Origin: DASXTC01 sp036505635
GTDB lineage: Bacteria > Acidobacteriota > Polarisedimenticolia > JACPZX01 > DASXTC01
NCBI GenBank assembly: GCA_036505635.1
Contig: DASXTC010000001.1
Span: forward strand, 1-47,766
Direction: 5' to 3'
Length of the DNA: 47,766 nt
In this document: one piece after another, positions 33,508 through 43,498 of the stretch
Layout of the letters: every line of letters starts with the position of its first letter
How positions within the stretch are numbered: the stretch's first letter is position 1
The notes under the pieces: generated by a model
Seen by the model: the letters and a program-made list of their open reading frames with translations, nothing else
What the model was told of the DNA's origin: nothing
Database searches by the model: none
Translations under genes and position numbers: made by a program

Positions 33508-36192
33508 CTCCGGCTCGAGCCCGGGCACCGCGTCGATCGTCACCTTCCGGCTCTGCTTGTTCTTCCCGGCGCCAGGGCCGGTGAGCGTCACGGTGTACTC
33601 GCCCGGCGGCACGAGCCGCGGCTGTCCGGACAGCGTCGGCCTCTCCTGATCCGGGTCCTTGTCGGGCTGCAGGTCCCAGACGACCCGGTTGATCCCGGGG
33701 GTGGCAGGCCCAGTGAGACGGCGCACGGTCCGGCCGGCCCCGTCCGTGACCTCGAGAGAGATCTCCTCGCCGGTCCAGCTTCGCACCCAGTAGTCGATGA
33801 AGGCGCCGAAGGGCGGGTTCTCCGCCTTGAAGATCCGCTTGCTCCAGACCGCTCCTTCGGGCAGGAGCTGGAACTCGGTGGCGGGGCGGATCGTGAACAG
33901 GTGAGCCTCCTTCGCCTGCACCTCCCGCGTGAGCTCCTCCAGCGCCAGGATGTCGTCCATGACGTAGATGCTGCGGCCGTGCGTGCCGATGACCAGGTCG
34001 TGGTCGCGCGGGTGGATGGCGATGTCATCCACCGCCACCGTGGGCAGACCGTTGTCCAGCTTCCTCCACCGGCTGCCGCGGTCCAGCGAGACGAAGAACC
34101 CGAACTCCGTGCCGGCGAACAGGAGATCCCGGTTTGTCGGATCCTCGCGGATCACCTTCACCGGTCCACCGGGCGGAAGGTCTCCCGCGATGGAGGTCCA
34201 CGTCACTCCAAAGTCCCGAGTCATGAAAGCGAGCGGGGAAAAGACATCGGAGGTGTGCCCGTCGACCGCGACGTAGGCGGTCCCTTGGTCGAAATGCGAG
34301 GCCTCGATCCGGCTGATCCAAAGACCCGCGATCTTCCCGCCGGCCCTCGTCAGCGACGCCGTGAGATCGGTCCAGCGCGGCGAGGCGGCATCGGCGTCGG
34401 CAGTCATCCAGACCTTGCCGTCATCGGTGCCGGCCCAGAGCACCTTGCCGGTGATGGGCGATTCGGCGAGCGTGTAGATGGTGCAATGGTTCTCGGCGCC
34501 CGAACCCACCGTGCGGAACTTCGCGGGGTCCTGCGTCGTCAGGTCGGGGCTGATCGCCTCCCACCGCTCGCCGCGCCGCGTCAGCCTGAAAACCTTGTTG
34601 CCCGCGAGGTAGAGCACCGTCGGGTCATGTCGCGAGAGGATCAGTGGCGCGTTCCAGTGGAAACGAAACGCCTCAGAGCCCTCCTTGGGCTCGGGACGCA
34701 GCGGCCGGCGCTGACCGGTCCGCAGGTTGAGGCGGAAGGCCTCCGCCTCCTGTGACTCCGCGTAGACGATGTCCGGATCGTTCGGGTCGAGGGCCACGTA
34801 GAAGCCGTCGCCGCCGCCAAGGTCGCGCCAGGCGGCATTGGTGATGCCGTCCTTCTCGCGCGTGGCGCTGGGGCCGATCCAGCTCTGGTTGTCCTGGAGG
34901 CCCCCCGCGATCCGGTACGGGCGGCCCATGTCGACCGTCACGCGGTAGAACTCGCCAATGGCCATGTTGTTGAAGAAGTCCCACGTGCGGGCGCGGCTGT
35001 AGCTGGCGTACAGACCGCCGTCGTTTCCGAGCAGGAGGTGGTCGGTGTTCGTGGGATCGATCCACAGGTCGTGGTGATCCACATGGACGAGCCGGGCGCC
35101 GTCGTCTCTGAAGGTCCGCCCGCCGTCGTCAGAGACATGCACGAGGAACCCGAGCACGTAGACGCGCTTGTTGTCGACGGGGTCGACCCGGACCTGGCTG
35201 AAGTAAAAGGAGCGGGGCGCCAGGTCGTTGACCCGGTTCCATGTCTCGCCCGCGTCGTCGGTTCGGAAAACGCCGCCCGAGCGGCTCGTCACGTCGAAGA
35301 TCGGCGACTGGCCGCCGAGGTCCGACTCGATCACCGCGTAGAGGATCTTCGGGTTGGCGCGGTGGATGTCCAGACCGATGCGGCCCGTCTGCCGGGGGAG
35401 GCCCGAGGTGAGCTTTCTCCAGGTCCGCCCCCCGTCGATCGTCTTGTAGATCCCGCCGTCGGGGCCCCCGCTCGTGAAGCTCCAGGGCCTCCTCAGGCGC
35501 CGGTACATCGCCGCGTAGAGGGTGCGGCTGTCCGACGGGTCGATCACCAGGTCGATGCAGCCGACCTTATCGTCGATCTGGAGCGACGGCGTCCACGTGG
35601 CGCCGCCGTCTACGGTCCGGAAGACGCCTCGCTCCTTGTTGTCGCCCCAGAGGTGGCCCATCGCCGCCACGTAGACGACGCGTGCATCGCGCGGATCGAT
35701 CGCGATCCGTGCGATGCTCCGGCTGTCGTGCAGCCCCTTGTTGACCCACGTGGCGCCGCCGTCGTCGGACCGGTAAACCCCGTCGCCCCACGATGAGCTG
35801 TTGCGGCCGTTGGCCTCGCCGGTGCCGGCCCAGAGGATGTTCGGGTCGGAGGCCGCAACCGCGATCGCTCCGATAGAGGCCACGGACTCCTTCTCGAAGA
35901 TCCCGCTCCAGCTCGTCCCGTTGTCGGTCGACTTCATGATGCCGCCGGTGCCAAGTCCGGCGTAAATCGTGAACGGCTTCGCCGGGTCGACGGCGATGGC
36001 CGAGACGCGGCCTCCCATGTTGGCCGGCCCGACCGATCTCCACTTGAGCTGTCTCGCGAGCGCGGCGGGAAGGTCGCCGGTGGGCGGCGGGCCGCCGGCT
36101 CCGGCCGCCGGGATGGAGACCGGAACCAGTGTGAGGAGAAACAGGATGACGGCGGGCAAGACGTGGCATCGGCGTGCGCGAGCAGCGATCAT
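33505..36192 (-). CDS. Secreted BNR/Asp-box beta-propeller protein (sortilin/VPS10-like)
   Basis: 895-residue exported protein; ATG at 36192 with GGGAGGG 7 nt upstream and a signal peptide (VLPAVILFLLTLVPVSIPAAGAGG). The body is a multi-bladed propeller with many Asp boxes (S/TxDxGxxW): STDNGTSW, SDDGGATW, TVDGGATW, TIDGGRTW, TDDAGETW, SDDGGRTF, TRDFGVTW and SLDRGSRW, with interspersed 'DPxxxxxxYAG' strands. The C-terminal 150 residues (VTDGAGRTVRRLTGPATPGINRVVWDLQPDKDPD ... VPPGEYTVTLTGPG) form a FlgD-ig-like domain. Proteins of this design are usually labelled glycosyl hydrolases, but no catalytic residues can be assigned; binding or scaffold roles are equally possible. Confidence 0.88.
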   Translation of the reverse strand: MIAARARRCHVLPAVILFLLTLVPVSIPAAGAGGPPPTGDLPAALARQLKWRSVGPANMGGRVSAIAVDPAKPFTIYAGLGTGGIMKSTDNGTSWSGIFEKESVASIGAIAVAASDPNILWAGTGEANGRNSSSWGDGVYRSDDGGATWVNKGLHDSRSIARIAIDPRDARVVYVAAMGHLWGDNKERGVFRTVDGGATWTPSLQIDDKVGCIDLVIDPSDSRTLYAAMYRRLRRPWSFTSGGPDGGIYKTIDGGRTWRKLTSGLPRQTGRIGLDIHRANPKILYAVIESDLGGQSPIFDVTSRSGGVFRTDDAGETWNRVNDLAPRSFYFSQVRVDPVDNKRVYVLGFLVHVSDDGGRTFRDDGARLVHVDHHDLWIDPTNTDHLLLGNDGGLYASYSRARTWDFFNNMAIGEFYRVTVDMGRPYRIAGGLQDNQSWIGPSATREKDGITNAAWRDLGGGDGFYVALDPNDPDIVYAESQEAEAFRLNLRTGQRRPLRPEPKEGSEAFRFHWNAPLILSRHDPTVLYLAGNKVFRLTRRGERWEAISPDLTTQDPAKFRTVGSGAENHCTIYTLAESPITGKVLWAGTDDGKVWMTADADAASPRWTDLTASLTRAGGKIAGLWISRIEASHFDQGTAYVAVDGHTSDVFSPLAFMTRDFGVTWTSIAGDLPPGGPVKVIREDPTNRDLLFAGTEFGFFVSLDRGSRWRKLDNGLPTVAVDDIAIHPRDHDLVIGTHGRSIYVMDDILALEELTREVQAKEAHLFTIRPATEFQLLPEGAVWSKRIFKAENPPFGAFIDYWVRSWTGEEISLEVTDGAGRTVRRLTGPATPGINRVVWDLQPDKDPDQERPTLSGQPRLVPPGEYTVTLTGPGAGKNKQSRKVTIDAVPGLEPE

Positions 36193-36294
36193 CGTGGACC
36201 CTCCCGGAGCCGACAGCATACACAATGCGAGTCGCCCGTGTGCCGGAAAGGGTCCGATTATCTCGAGGCGGAACCCACGACCGGCGCCGGCTTC

Positions 36295-38529
36295 CTACCG
36301 GCCGTAGGCGCCGACCGGCCCCTCGGCGCCGTCGCTGCCGATCCCCACCACGAGGAAGAACTGGTTAGCGCCGGTGGGCGCGACGGTCATCGTCGTCCCC
36401 ATGGTGGCCCCGATCAGCGTGAAGGCGGGATCAGCGGGGAAGCTGCCGGGAGAGGAGGACGGGATCGGCGTGGAGGCGGAGTAGACACGATACAGAACCG
36501 GGCCCGACGACAGGCAGGGATCGGCGACTGGCGACCATTCGAGCGCTATCTCGCCCGCGGGCGCTGGAGCCACCACCAGGTCGGTCACTTCTTCCAGCAG
36601 ATCGCAACCGAAGGTCGCGGTGAAAATGGTGTCGGTGGCCGGGGTCGAGATTGCATGCGAGCGGGCGCGGCCGTCGGACCAGGAGGCGAACCGGTACGTG
36701 TGCCCATCGCCGGGCGACTGGGGCGAAGGCGCCTCGATGACCCGCTGGATCCCGACCACTCCCACGACGCTGAGGGGGGGCGCGATGGGATGGGAGTCCA
36801 GGGTGAGGGCCAGGCCGGGCAGGGGCGCGGCGGCGAAGGTCATGGTGCTCAGGTTGGGGAGGAGCGTGACCGTGCGCGTGTCGGACAGGACCGCGACGGG
36901 GCCGACGGGGGACCCGGTGTCGCTGGCGGTGAGGCGGATCTCGTAGGCGATGTTCGGATCGGTTTCTCCGGCCGCCTCTGTCTCGAAGGAGCCGGCCGTC
37001 ATACCGGATAACGGCCCCAGATAGGGATGGAAGTGGGTGTTGTGCCGCAGGAAAACCGTCCACGAGAAGGCAGCGGGGCCCAGTGAGCCCTCCTCCGGGT
37101 CGGTCGCTTCACCGCTGAAGTCGATCGCCTCGCCCGCGTTGAACGAGGCGCCGTTGGCCGGCACGAGGATCGTGGCGGTCGGGGCGCGGTTGCCCGAAAC
37201 GATCCTCAGTGACGCGTTGGAAGTGACGTGTGTATCGTTGACCGTGAGAGTCGCCGTCCACGCCCCGGCGTCCTGGTAGGTGTGGATCGGCGCCACCGCC
37301 GTGCTGGTGCCGCCGTCGCCGAAGGACCAGTTGTAGGTCAGCGGGTCGGGATCCGGATCGCTGGAACCCGAAGCGTCGAACTGTACGGTCAGCGGGGCGA
37401 GCCCGCTGGCCGGCACGGCCGAGGCGACGGCGGTGGGCTGGGTGTTGGAGCCTCCCACCCAGGCCGTGCGGTAGATCGTCTGGAAGTTTATGCTGGCGTA
37501 GTAGAGCGCTCCGTCCGGTCCGACCCTCACGTGCACGGGGAAGGGGACACCCTGCACGAAAGTCTCGTTGGTCACCGGCTGTCCGGCCGCATCGAGATCC
37601 AGCCTGAAGATCTTCCCGAGCGAGAAGTCCCCGTAGAAGTAGTCGCCGGCGTACTGGGCCGGGAAGTTGCCCGGCACCATGTTGTCGCCGGCTATGATGG
37701 CGGCTCCGGAGCCGTTGTGGCTGTATGAGAAGAGAGGGTAGGTGATCCCCGCGACGCCGGGAGGCTCCGGTCCTTCCACCAGCGGGTGCCCGTAATTGGC
37801 GCCCGGGATCCCCAGGTCGAGCTCCTCCCACGACACCTCGCCCACGTCACCGATTGCGAGAGTGCCGGTCAGAGGGTCGACGCTGAATCGGTACGGGTTC
37901 CTGAATCCGTAGGCCCAGACCTCGTGGCGGGCGTTGGGGTCGTTGACGAACGGGTTGTCCTGAGGAATCGTTCCGTCGGGGTTGATCCGCAGGATCTTTC
38001 CCAGCAGGCTCCCCTTTTCCTGCGCCATGGCGGGCTGCCGGTTGTCTCCCATCGCGATGTAAAGCGTGCCGTCGAGCCCGAACCTCAGATTGCCCGAGTT
38101 GTGCTCGAACGATTCGAGATCGGGACCCTCCAGCAGAATCGTCTCGTCCTGCAGGGAGTCGCCGTTCGCCCGGAAGCGGGAGACACGGTTGTGCGCCGCG
38201 GGCGTCGTGGCCGTGTAGTAGAAGTAGATGAACTGGTTGGCCGCGAAGCCCGGGTCGACGGCGAGCCCCACGAGGCCGCGCTCGCCGTTTGGATCGACGG
38301 TCAGCTTGCGGATGAAGGTCGGCGTCGACGAGCCCGACCGCAGGACGCGGATCCTCCCGTCCTTGCCGATGACCCAGAGGTCTCCGTTGGGGGCCCAGTC
38401 GAACCCCGTGAGCTGGAAGATCCCGGAGACGTGCACGGTCTCCACAAACCCAGGCGGCGGCGTGCCCGCGGCGGCGGGTCCGCACGACAAGGCGAGCAGG
38501 AGGGCCAGAAGCGCGGCTCGCCTGGGCAT
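36295..38529 (-). CDS. Secreted PQQ-dependent sugar-dehydrogenase-like protein with PKD domain
   Basis: 744 residues with a signal peptide (RRAALLALLLALSCGPAAAG). Residues about 25-365 are the six-bladed propeller of soluble aldose dehydrogenases: GFDWAPNGDLWVIGKDGRIRV, GERGLVGLAVDPGF, HNSGNLRFGLDGTLYIAMGDN, GSLLGKILRINPDG, WAYGFRNPYRFSVDP and GDVGEVSWEELDLG. A PKD domain follows (about 370-455, VQFDASGSSDPDPDPLTYNWSFGDGG), then Ig-like segments and a final FN3-type domain (LVVAPAPAGEIALEWSPVADPC). The family oxidises sugars with PQQ in the periplasm; no PQQ biosynthesis gene lies in this window. ATG at 38529 with GGGAG upstream; a TATAAA-like -10 sits near 38568. Confidence 0.88.
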   Translation of the reverse strand: MPRRAALLALLLALSCGPAAAGTPPPGFVETVHVSGIFQLTGFDWAPNGDLWVIGKDGRIRVLRSGSSTPTFIRKLTVDPNGERGLVGLAVDPGFAANQFIYFYYTATTPAAHNRVSRFRANGDSLQDETILLEGPDLESFEHNSGNLRFGLDGTLYIAMGDNRQPAMAQEKGSLLGKILRINPDGTIPQDNPFVNDPNARHEVWAYGFRNPYRFSVDPLTGTLAIGDVGEVSWEELDLGIPGANYGHPLVEGPEPPGVAGITYPLFSYSHNGSGAAIIAGDNMVPGNFPAQYAGDYFYGDFSLGKIFRLDLDAAGQPVTNETFVQGVPFPVHVRVGPDGALYYASINFQTIYRTAWVGGSNTQPTAVASAVPASGLAPLTVQFDASGSSDPDPDPLTYNWSFGDGGTSTAVAPIHTYQDAGAWTATLTVNDTHVTSNASLRIVSGNRAPTATILVPANGASFNAGEAIDFSGEATDPEEGSLGPAAFSWTVFLRHNTHFHPYLGPLSGMTAGSFETEAAGETDPNIAYEIRLTASDTGSPVGPVAVLSDTRTVTLLPNLSTMTFAAAPLPGLALTLDSHPIAPPLSVVGVVGIQRVIEAPSPQSPGDGHTYRFASWSDGRARSHAISTPATDTIFTATFGCDLLEEVTDLVVAPAPAGEIALEWSPVADPCLSSGPVLYRVYSASTPIPSSSPGSFPADPAFTLIGATMGTTMTVAPTGANQFFLVVGIGSDGAEGPVGAYGR

Positions 38530-38596
38530 GAGTCTCCCGAAAAGGGGTAGAGGGTGCCCTATTTATACACCAGACGGGGTTCCCGTTCCAGAGGCC

Positions 38597-39970
38597 TCAG
38601 TCCGCGGATCCGGCGAGGTAGTCGATGAGGTCGATCTTGGTGATGACGGCGGTGGGTCGTTCCGCGTCCAGGACGATCGCGACGTTGCCGTCACTGAAGA
38701 TCTGGGACAACCGCGACACCGGCGTGTCGGGCGCGACGAGGCTATAGCTCTGCTCGGCCAGCTCCTTGACCGGGCGATCCACGTTGGCGGGATCGTCCAG
38801 CATCGTCTGGAGGAGACGCACCTCGGTGATCATCCCGAAGAGAGTGTTGCCGTCCACCAGCGGTATCTGAGAGATCCCGTGCGCCTTCATCAGAGAGATG
38901 ATCGACTGCACGCCGTCCGACGGACTCGCGGTGACGAGGTTGCGGGGCTTGTGGGTCAACAGGTCGGACACCCGTCCCATCCGGCTCTCGTCATCCAGGA
39001 ACGAGTTCTCCTTGAGCCACTGGTCGTCGTAGACCTTGCTGAGGTACCTCGAACCCGAGTCGGGGAGCAGGATCAGGATGGTCTTCGCCTCGGGGTGCGT
39101 CTTCGCCCATTTCAACGCGCCGGCCACGGCGCCGCCGCCCGAGCCGCCCGTGAAGAGCCCCTCCTTGCGCGTCAGCTCGCGGGCGGTGAGGAAGCACTCC
39201 CTGTCGGAGACCTGCACGACCTCGTCGATGAACTTGAAGTCAATCGTCCCCGGAAGGAAATCCTCACCGAACCCTTCCACCTTGTAGGTCTTGAAAAGGT
39301 CCGGGACGATCCCGGTGCGCCAGTACTCGTAAAAGATGGAGCCGATCGGGTCGACGCAGATCATGCGTATCGATGCCTTGTGCTTCTTGAGGACCCGCCC
39401 GACCCCGCTGATGGTGCCGCCCGTCCCCGTGGCGATGACCACCGCGTCGAGCGAGTCGCCCATCTGCTCCCATATCTCGGGGCCTGTGGTCCTCTCGTGC
39501 GCGAGAGGGTTGGACTCGTTCTGATACTGGTTCGCGAAGAAGCAGTTGGGCGTCTCCTCGGAGATGCGCCGCGCCACGGAGTAGTACGACCGGGGATCGT
39601 CCGGTGAGACCGCGGTCGGCGTCGTGATCACGCGGGCCCCGAAGGCGCGCAGCGCCTTGATCTTTTCGTTGCTCACCTTGTCCGGCATGACGAGGATCGT
39701 GCGGTATCCTTTGACGGCACCCACCATGGCCAGCCCCATCCCGGTGTTGCCGGAGGTGCATTCGACGATGGTGCCGCCGGGTTTGAGCTTCCCGCCGGCC
39801 TCGGCATCGACCACCATCTGGACCGCGATCCGATCCTTGATGGAGCTTCCCGGGTTCATGTACTCCAGCTTCGCGTAGAGCAGGGCGCCGGTCTCCGGGC
39901 GAATGCGGTTCAGACGCACGATCGGCGTGTTGCCGATCAGCGTGATGACGTCCTCGAACATGTTCGGCAT
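38597..39970 (-). CDS. cbs: Cystathionine beta-synthase
   Basis: 457-residue PLP enzyme joining serine and homocysteine to cystathionine (reverse transsulfuration, cytosol). PLP Lys45 in SSIKDRIA, phosphate-binding and cofactor motifs ECTSGNTGMGLAM and ATGTGGTISGVGRVLK, and FTGGSGGGAVAGALKWA. Two C-terminal CBS domains (about 335-455: SDLLTHKPRNLVTASPSDGVQSIISLMKAHGISQIPLVDG and PVSRLSQIFSDGNVAIVLD) separate true CBS from cysteine synthase and suggest adenosyl-ligand regulation. The ATG at 39970 has a GGGAGG close upstream; the next ATG is 9 nt downstream. An upstream in-frame extension lacks a ribosome binding site. Confidence 0.94.
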   Translation of the reverse strand: MPNMFEDVITLIGNTPIVRLNRIRPETGALLYAKLEYMNPGSSIKDRIAVQMVVDAEAGGKLKPGGTIVECTSGNTGMGLAMVGAVKGYRTILVMPDKVSNEKIKALRAFGARVITTPTAVSPDDPRSYYSVARRISEETPNCFFANQYQNESNPLAHERTTGPEIWEQMGDSLDAVVIATGTGGTISGVGRVLKKHKASIRMICVDPIGSIFYEYWRTGIVPDLFKTYKVEGFGEDFLPGTIDFKFIDEVVQVSDRECFLTARELTRKEGLFTGGSGGGAVAGALKWAKTHPEAKTILILLPDSGSRYLSKVYDDQWLKENSFLDDESRMGRVSDLLTHKPRNLVTASPSDGVQSIISLMKAHGISQIPLVDGNTLFGMITEVRLLQTMLDDPANVDRPVKELAEQSYSLVAPDTPVSRLSQIFSDGNVAIVLDAERPTAVITKIDLIDYLAGSAD

Positions 39971-40076
39971 GATCCTCCCGCGTACGGCGACGCGAGCCTC
40001 GTGAATGGTCCGGGCCCGTGGGGACACAGTTTAATGTCTCGCGGCCGCCGGCGCACGCCGGATGGAGCCCGCCGGC

Positions 40077-43000
40077 TCAGAAGTTGAGGACGGTGCCGAT
40101 CTCCCAGCGGCGGCCGAAGTTCCTGTAGGCGTTCAGCCGGATCCCGTTTCGCGCCGCCAGGTTGTTGCTGAGGATCACCAGGTCGTCCGAATTGGTGAGG
40201 TTCTCGGCCAGCAGGTAGGCCGAGGCCGTGGCCTTTCTGAGCACGAAGCCCTTCTCCAGGCGGGCGTCGATCTTCCACTGCCCCAGGTTGCGCTGGTCGT
40301 TGCGCTGGGTCGTGGGGTAGAACTGCCGGAAGTTGACGTTGCCGGTCTGGTCCAGATCCCCCACGACCGCGATGATCGAGTAGGGAGTTCCGGAGGCCCA
40401 CTGCACCGAGGTCCCCAACGTGATCTCGTGCGGCAGGCGAGTCACGGCCTGGAATTTCAGGACGTGGCGCTGGTCGTAGTCGAGGTACCCGTCCTCGTCG
40501 TCCTTCGTCTGGGGGTCGTCGCCGACGCCCGAGTCGAAGGTCTCCGCCTGGCCGAACGCCTCCGACCAGGTGTAGCTGGCCTGCATCTGCCAGTTGCGGT
40601 GCAGCCGCTTGACGATCTTCAGCTCGTACGCCTCGTAGTCGCTGCTGTTGAAGTTGCCGATCCGGAAGACCTGGTTGAAGTAGGTGTTCACCGTGTAAAG
40701 GTCTGGAGCGCCGTTGGGCTGGTTCACGCCAGGGCTCAGGAAGCTGCCGCCTACGATGCCGAACGCGTCCGGGTCCCTGAAGCCGACCTTGCCGAACCGG
40801 TCGGTCTCGAGATGTCCGGCATCGCCGCAGACCAACATCGGGTCGATGCCGAACAGGTCATCGTACTGTCCGCACGTGAGATGGTTGAGGTCCACGTCCT
40901 GGAGCAGATCGTAGCCTCTTCTCTTCACGTAGGTCAGGCCGATCGACCATTCGGGAGCCAGCTCGCGCTCGATCCCGAAAGTGAACTCGTCCGTGCGGGG
41001 GGTTCGCAGGTCCCGGTCGATCTGCGTGACGGAGACCGTCGACGCGGCCCTCGAGACCGCGCCCGGGCTGATCCAGTGGGTGACCGCATGAGGGAGAAAG
41101 ACGAAGTTCAGGGAGTCGGGGCCGATCTCGCCGGTGATCGTCCCGAGAAAGAGGCGGTCATAGTACCGGCTCCAGCTGGAGAAGATCTTGGTCTTGCCGT
41201 CGCTGAAGGGATCCCACGAAACGCTCAGGCGCGGCGACAGGTTCATGTTGTCGATGCTGAAGTTGCGCGTCTCGCGCTGCCGGAAAGTGGTGAAGGCGGC
41301 GAACTGGGCGAGCCCCTCGGCCCCCGACACCGAGACGATCCCGTTTCCGTTGAGGTCGAGGGCGACGATGCGAGGGTCCACGTCGTTGACGCCGTCGCCG
41401 TCGCTGTCGCGGAAGGTCATCAACGCGTTATCCGGGACGTTGTTCGGCGGGTTGCCCGGAAGGTGGTTGAGGCAGGCGGCCGTCCCGAGGTTCTGCGCCT
41501 GGACCTCCTCGCATATGACATCCCACAGTTTGATGGCCTTGCGCCGCTCCTGCCGTGGATCGAAGGACTCGAACCCCGAGGTGTCGGTGTCCTCCCGGTC
41601 GAGCCGGATCCCCAGGTTCACGGAGAGGTTGGGCACAGGCTTCCACGAATCCAGCAGATAGACGGAGCTGTTGAAGCTGGAGGCCCTCTGGGGCGTGACG
41701 AGCGGCTGGAAGGTGAGGAGCACCTGATCCCCGGAGACCTCGAGAGGATTGGAGCCTCCCGTGCTGGAGCCGAATGCCCTTCGGGAGGTCGTCTCGTCCA
41801 CGAGGATCGGGTTCTGAATTGGCTCGTCGCGGAATTCCTCCTCGGCGAACTCGATGCCCGCCTTGATGTTGTGCTGGCCCAGGAAGTCCTCGGCCGAGAT
41901 CGACAGGTCGGTCTTGAGCGCCGCGCGAACGCGCGTGTCGTCCGTACGGTGGAAGTACGGGCCGGCGACCGTCCCGTCGAATACGTCGATCTGGTAGACG
42001 GTGTCCTCGCCCAGGCGCGTCTCGCAGTTGGTCACGCGGCAGGGGTAGCGCGCCTGGATGGTGAACCGAGTGGCGCTGCTGCTGACGAGCACCGTAGGGC
42101 GCGGCTCGAACCGGTTCGAGACGGGCGTGACCGCGAACCCGCTCCTGAAGGCGGTCAGCGTCGACTCCAGAAGGAGCCGGGGTGAGATGGTCGAGGTCCA
42201 CTTGACCTGGGGCGTGGTACCGCCCCGGCTGAACTCGAAGTCGGAGTCGGGAGACGTGCCGAGGCGGAGGTTGAGGCCGCGGTACGTCCTGGAATCCGAG
42301 ACCACCTGGAGGACCAGCTTGTTGTCCGAGTCGGTCTGCCAGGTGATCTTGCCGAAGGCGTAGATCCCCCGCGACGTCACGAGGATGTCGGAGCCGAGCT
42401 GGTTGACGGGCTCCTGCGTGTCGAGGCCCTCCAGGGAGGCGAAGTACCAGAGGTGGTCCTTGACGATGGCTCCTCCCAGGCTGAGCGTCGGACGGAGATC
42501 GTGGTACCCCGGAAAAGTGTTCTCATATTGGTTGATGTCGTTAGAGTTGGCCCCGTCGCCGTTGAGGAACTTCCCCTGCCAGTAGAGCGAGAATTTCCCC
42601 TGGAAGTCGTTGCCGCCGGACTTCGTGATGATGTTGGCGAACCCGCCATCCGCCCGACCATACTCCGCGGAGGCTCCCGCGGTGATGACCTCGATCTCCT
42701 CGATGATGTCCTGGTTGAGGCTCTGGCCGTAGCTTCCCGACACCGGATCGGTGATGTTGCCCCCGTCGAGACGGTATTGCAGCCCGGTGTCCCTGGCCCC
42801 GTGCACGTTGGGGTTCCCGTCGCCGTCCGTGTCGGTGACGCCGGGGGCGAGCGTCAGGACGTCCTGGTAGTTGTGTCCGATGATCGGGAGCCCCTCGATG
42901 AACTCGGAGCCGTAATGAGAGCTGGTCCATGTGCTCTCGGTGTCGACGATGTTGCCCCGCGCCTCGACCTTGACCGTCTCGGTGGATTCCTTCTCGGAGC

Positions 43001-43349
43001 GCAGCGTGAGGTCCAGAACGGTCACCTTGCCCGCGTTGAGCGCCACGGGCCCCGCCTCCACGGGCGCGAACCCCGGGTAGGCCACCTTCACCACGTAGTC
43101 CTCCGCCGGCGGCAGCAGCGGCACACGGTAGTTCCCCTCGATGTCCGTGACGACCTGATGCTTGCTTCCCCCGTGGCTGGGGCTCTCGCATCCGACCACC
43201 ACGGAGGGGAGCCCCGTGCCCCCGCTGTCGAAGACGCGGCCCTTCAGAGTCGCCGTGACCGCCTGGGCGCGCGCCTGCGAGATCCCCGCCCAGCACAGAA
43301 GGAGGATCAGCAAGACATTCCGCAACTCTCGCCCGGTCCGGCCGGACAT
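40077..43349 (-). CDS. Oar-type TonB-dependent receptor with carboxypeptidase-regulatory domain
   Basis: 1,090-residue outer-membrane protein. Signal peptide (NVLLILLLCWAGISQARAQ), then a CarboxypepD_reg-like domain (about 30-120: GRVFDSGGTGLPSVVVGCES ... DIEGNYRVPLLPPAEDYVVKVAYPGF), a plug domain (GLPIIGHNYQDVLTLAPGV ... QYRLDGGNITDPVSGSYGQSLNQDIIEEIEVITAGASAEYGRADGGFANIITKSGGNDF) and a long beta-barrel ending in GTVLNF with the terminal Phe used by the BAM machinery. Such receptors import large substrates or export/anchor material in Myxococcota and Acidobacteriota. It carries a calcium-type DTDGDGNPNVHG loop. ATG at 43349 with GGAGG 5 nt upstream. Confidence 0.94.
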   Translation of the reverse strand: MSGRTGRELRNVLLILLLCWAGISQARAQAVTATLKGRVFDSGGTGLPSVVVGCESPSHGGSKHQVVTDIEGNYRVPLLPPAEDYVVKVAYPGFAPVEAGPVALNAGKVTVLDLTLRSEKESTETVKVEARGNIVDTESTWTSSHYGSEFIEGLPIIGHNYQDVLTLAPGVTDTDGDGNPNVHGARDTGLQYRLDGGNITDPVSGSYGQSLNQDIIEEIEVITAGASAEYGRADGGFANIITKSGGNDFQGKFSLYWQGKFLNGDGANSNDINQYENTFPGYHDLRPTLSLGGAIVKDHLWYFASLEGLDTQEPVNQLGSDILVTSRGIYAFGKITWQTDSDNKLVLQVVSDSRTYRGLNLRLGTSPDSDFEFSRGGTTPQVKWTSTISPRLLLESTLTAFRSGFAVTPVSNRFEPRPTVLVSSSATRFTIQARYPCRVTNCETRLGEDTVYQIDVFDGTVAGPYFHRTDDTRVRAALKTDLSISAEDFLGQHNIKAGIEFAEEEFRDEPIQNPILVDETTSRRAFGSSTGGSNPLEVSGDQVLLTFQPLVTPQRASSFNSSVYLLDSWKPVPNLSVNLGIRLDREDTDTSGFESFDPRQERRKAIKLWDVICEEVQAQNLGTAACLNHLPGNPPNNVPDNALMTFRDSDGDGVNDVDPRIVALDLNGNGIVSVSGAEGLAQFAAFTTFRQRETRNFSIDNMNLSPRLSVSWDPFSDGKTKIFSSWSRYYDRLFLGTITGEIGPDSLNFVFLPHAVTHWISPGAVSRAASTVSVTQIDRDLRTPRTDEFTFGIERELAPEWSIGLTYVKRRGYDLLQDVDLNHLTCGQYDDLFGIDPMLVCGDAGHLETDRFGKVGFRDPDAFGIVGGSFLSPGVNQPNGAPDLYTVNTYFNQVFRIGNFNSSDYEAYELKIVKRLHRNWQMQASYTWSEAFGQAETFDSGVGDDPQTKDDEDGYLDYDQRHVLKFQAVTRLPHEITLGTSVQWASGTPYSIIAVVGDLDQTGNVNFRQFYPTTQRNDQRNLGQWKIDARLEKGFVLRKATASAYLLAENLTNSDDLVILSNNLAARNGIRLNAYRNFGRRWEIGTVLNF

Positions 43350-43382
43350 GGGACCTCCTCATCTCGTGCCTGGGGGGCGCCG

Positions 43383-43388
43383 ATTATA
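43383..43388 (-). promoter_or_regulatory. -10 box of the TonB-receptor gene
   Basis: Perfect TATAAT on the minus strand, 33 nt before the ATG, giving a leader of about 27 nt with its GGAGG. The -35 region is not recognisable. Confidence 0.55.
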
Positions 43389-43498
43389 CTCCGGTCAGGG
43401 CCGTTTCGGGCGGGATCGATCGAGGAGCGCGAACGGAAACGGCGCGGCGTGCCTGAGGGCGCGCCGCGCCGCCTGAAACGAAAGCTACGAGCCGGTGC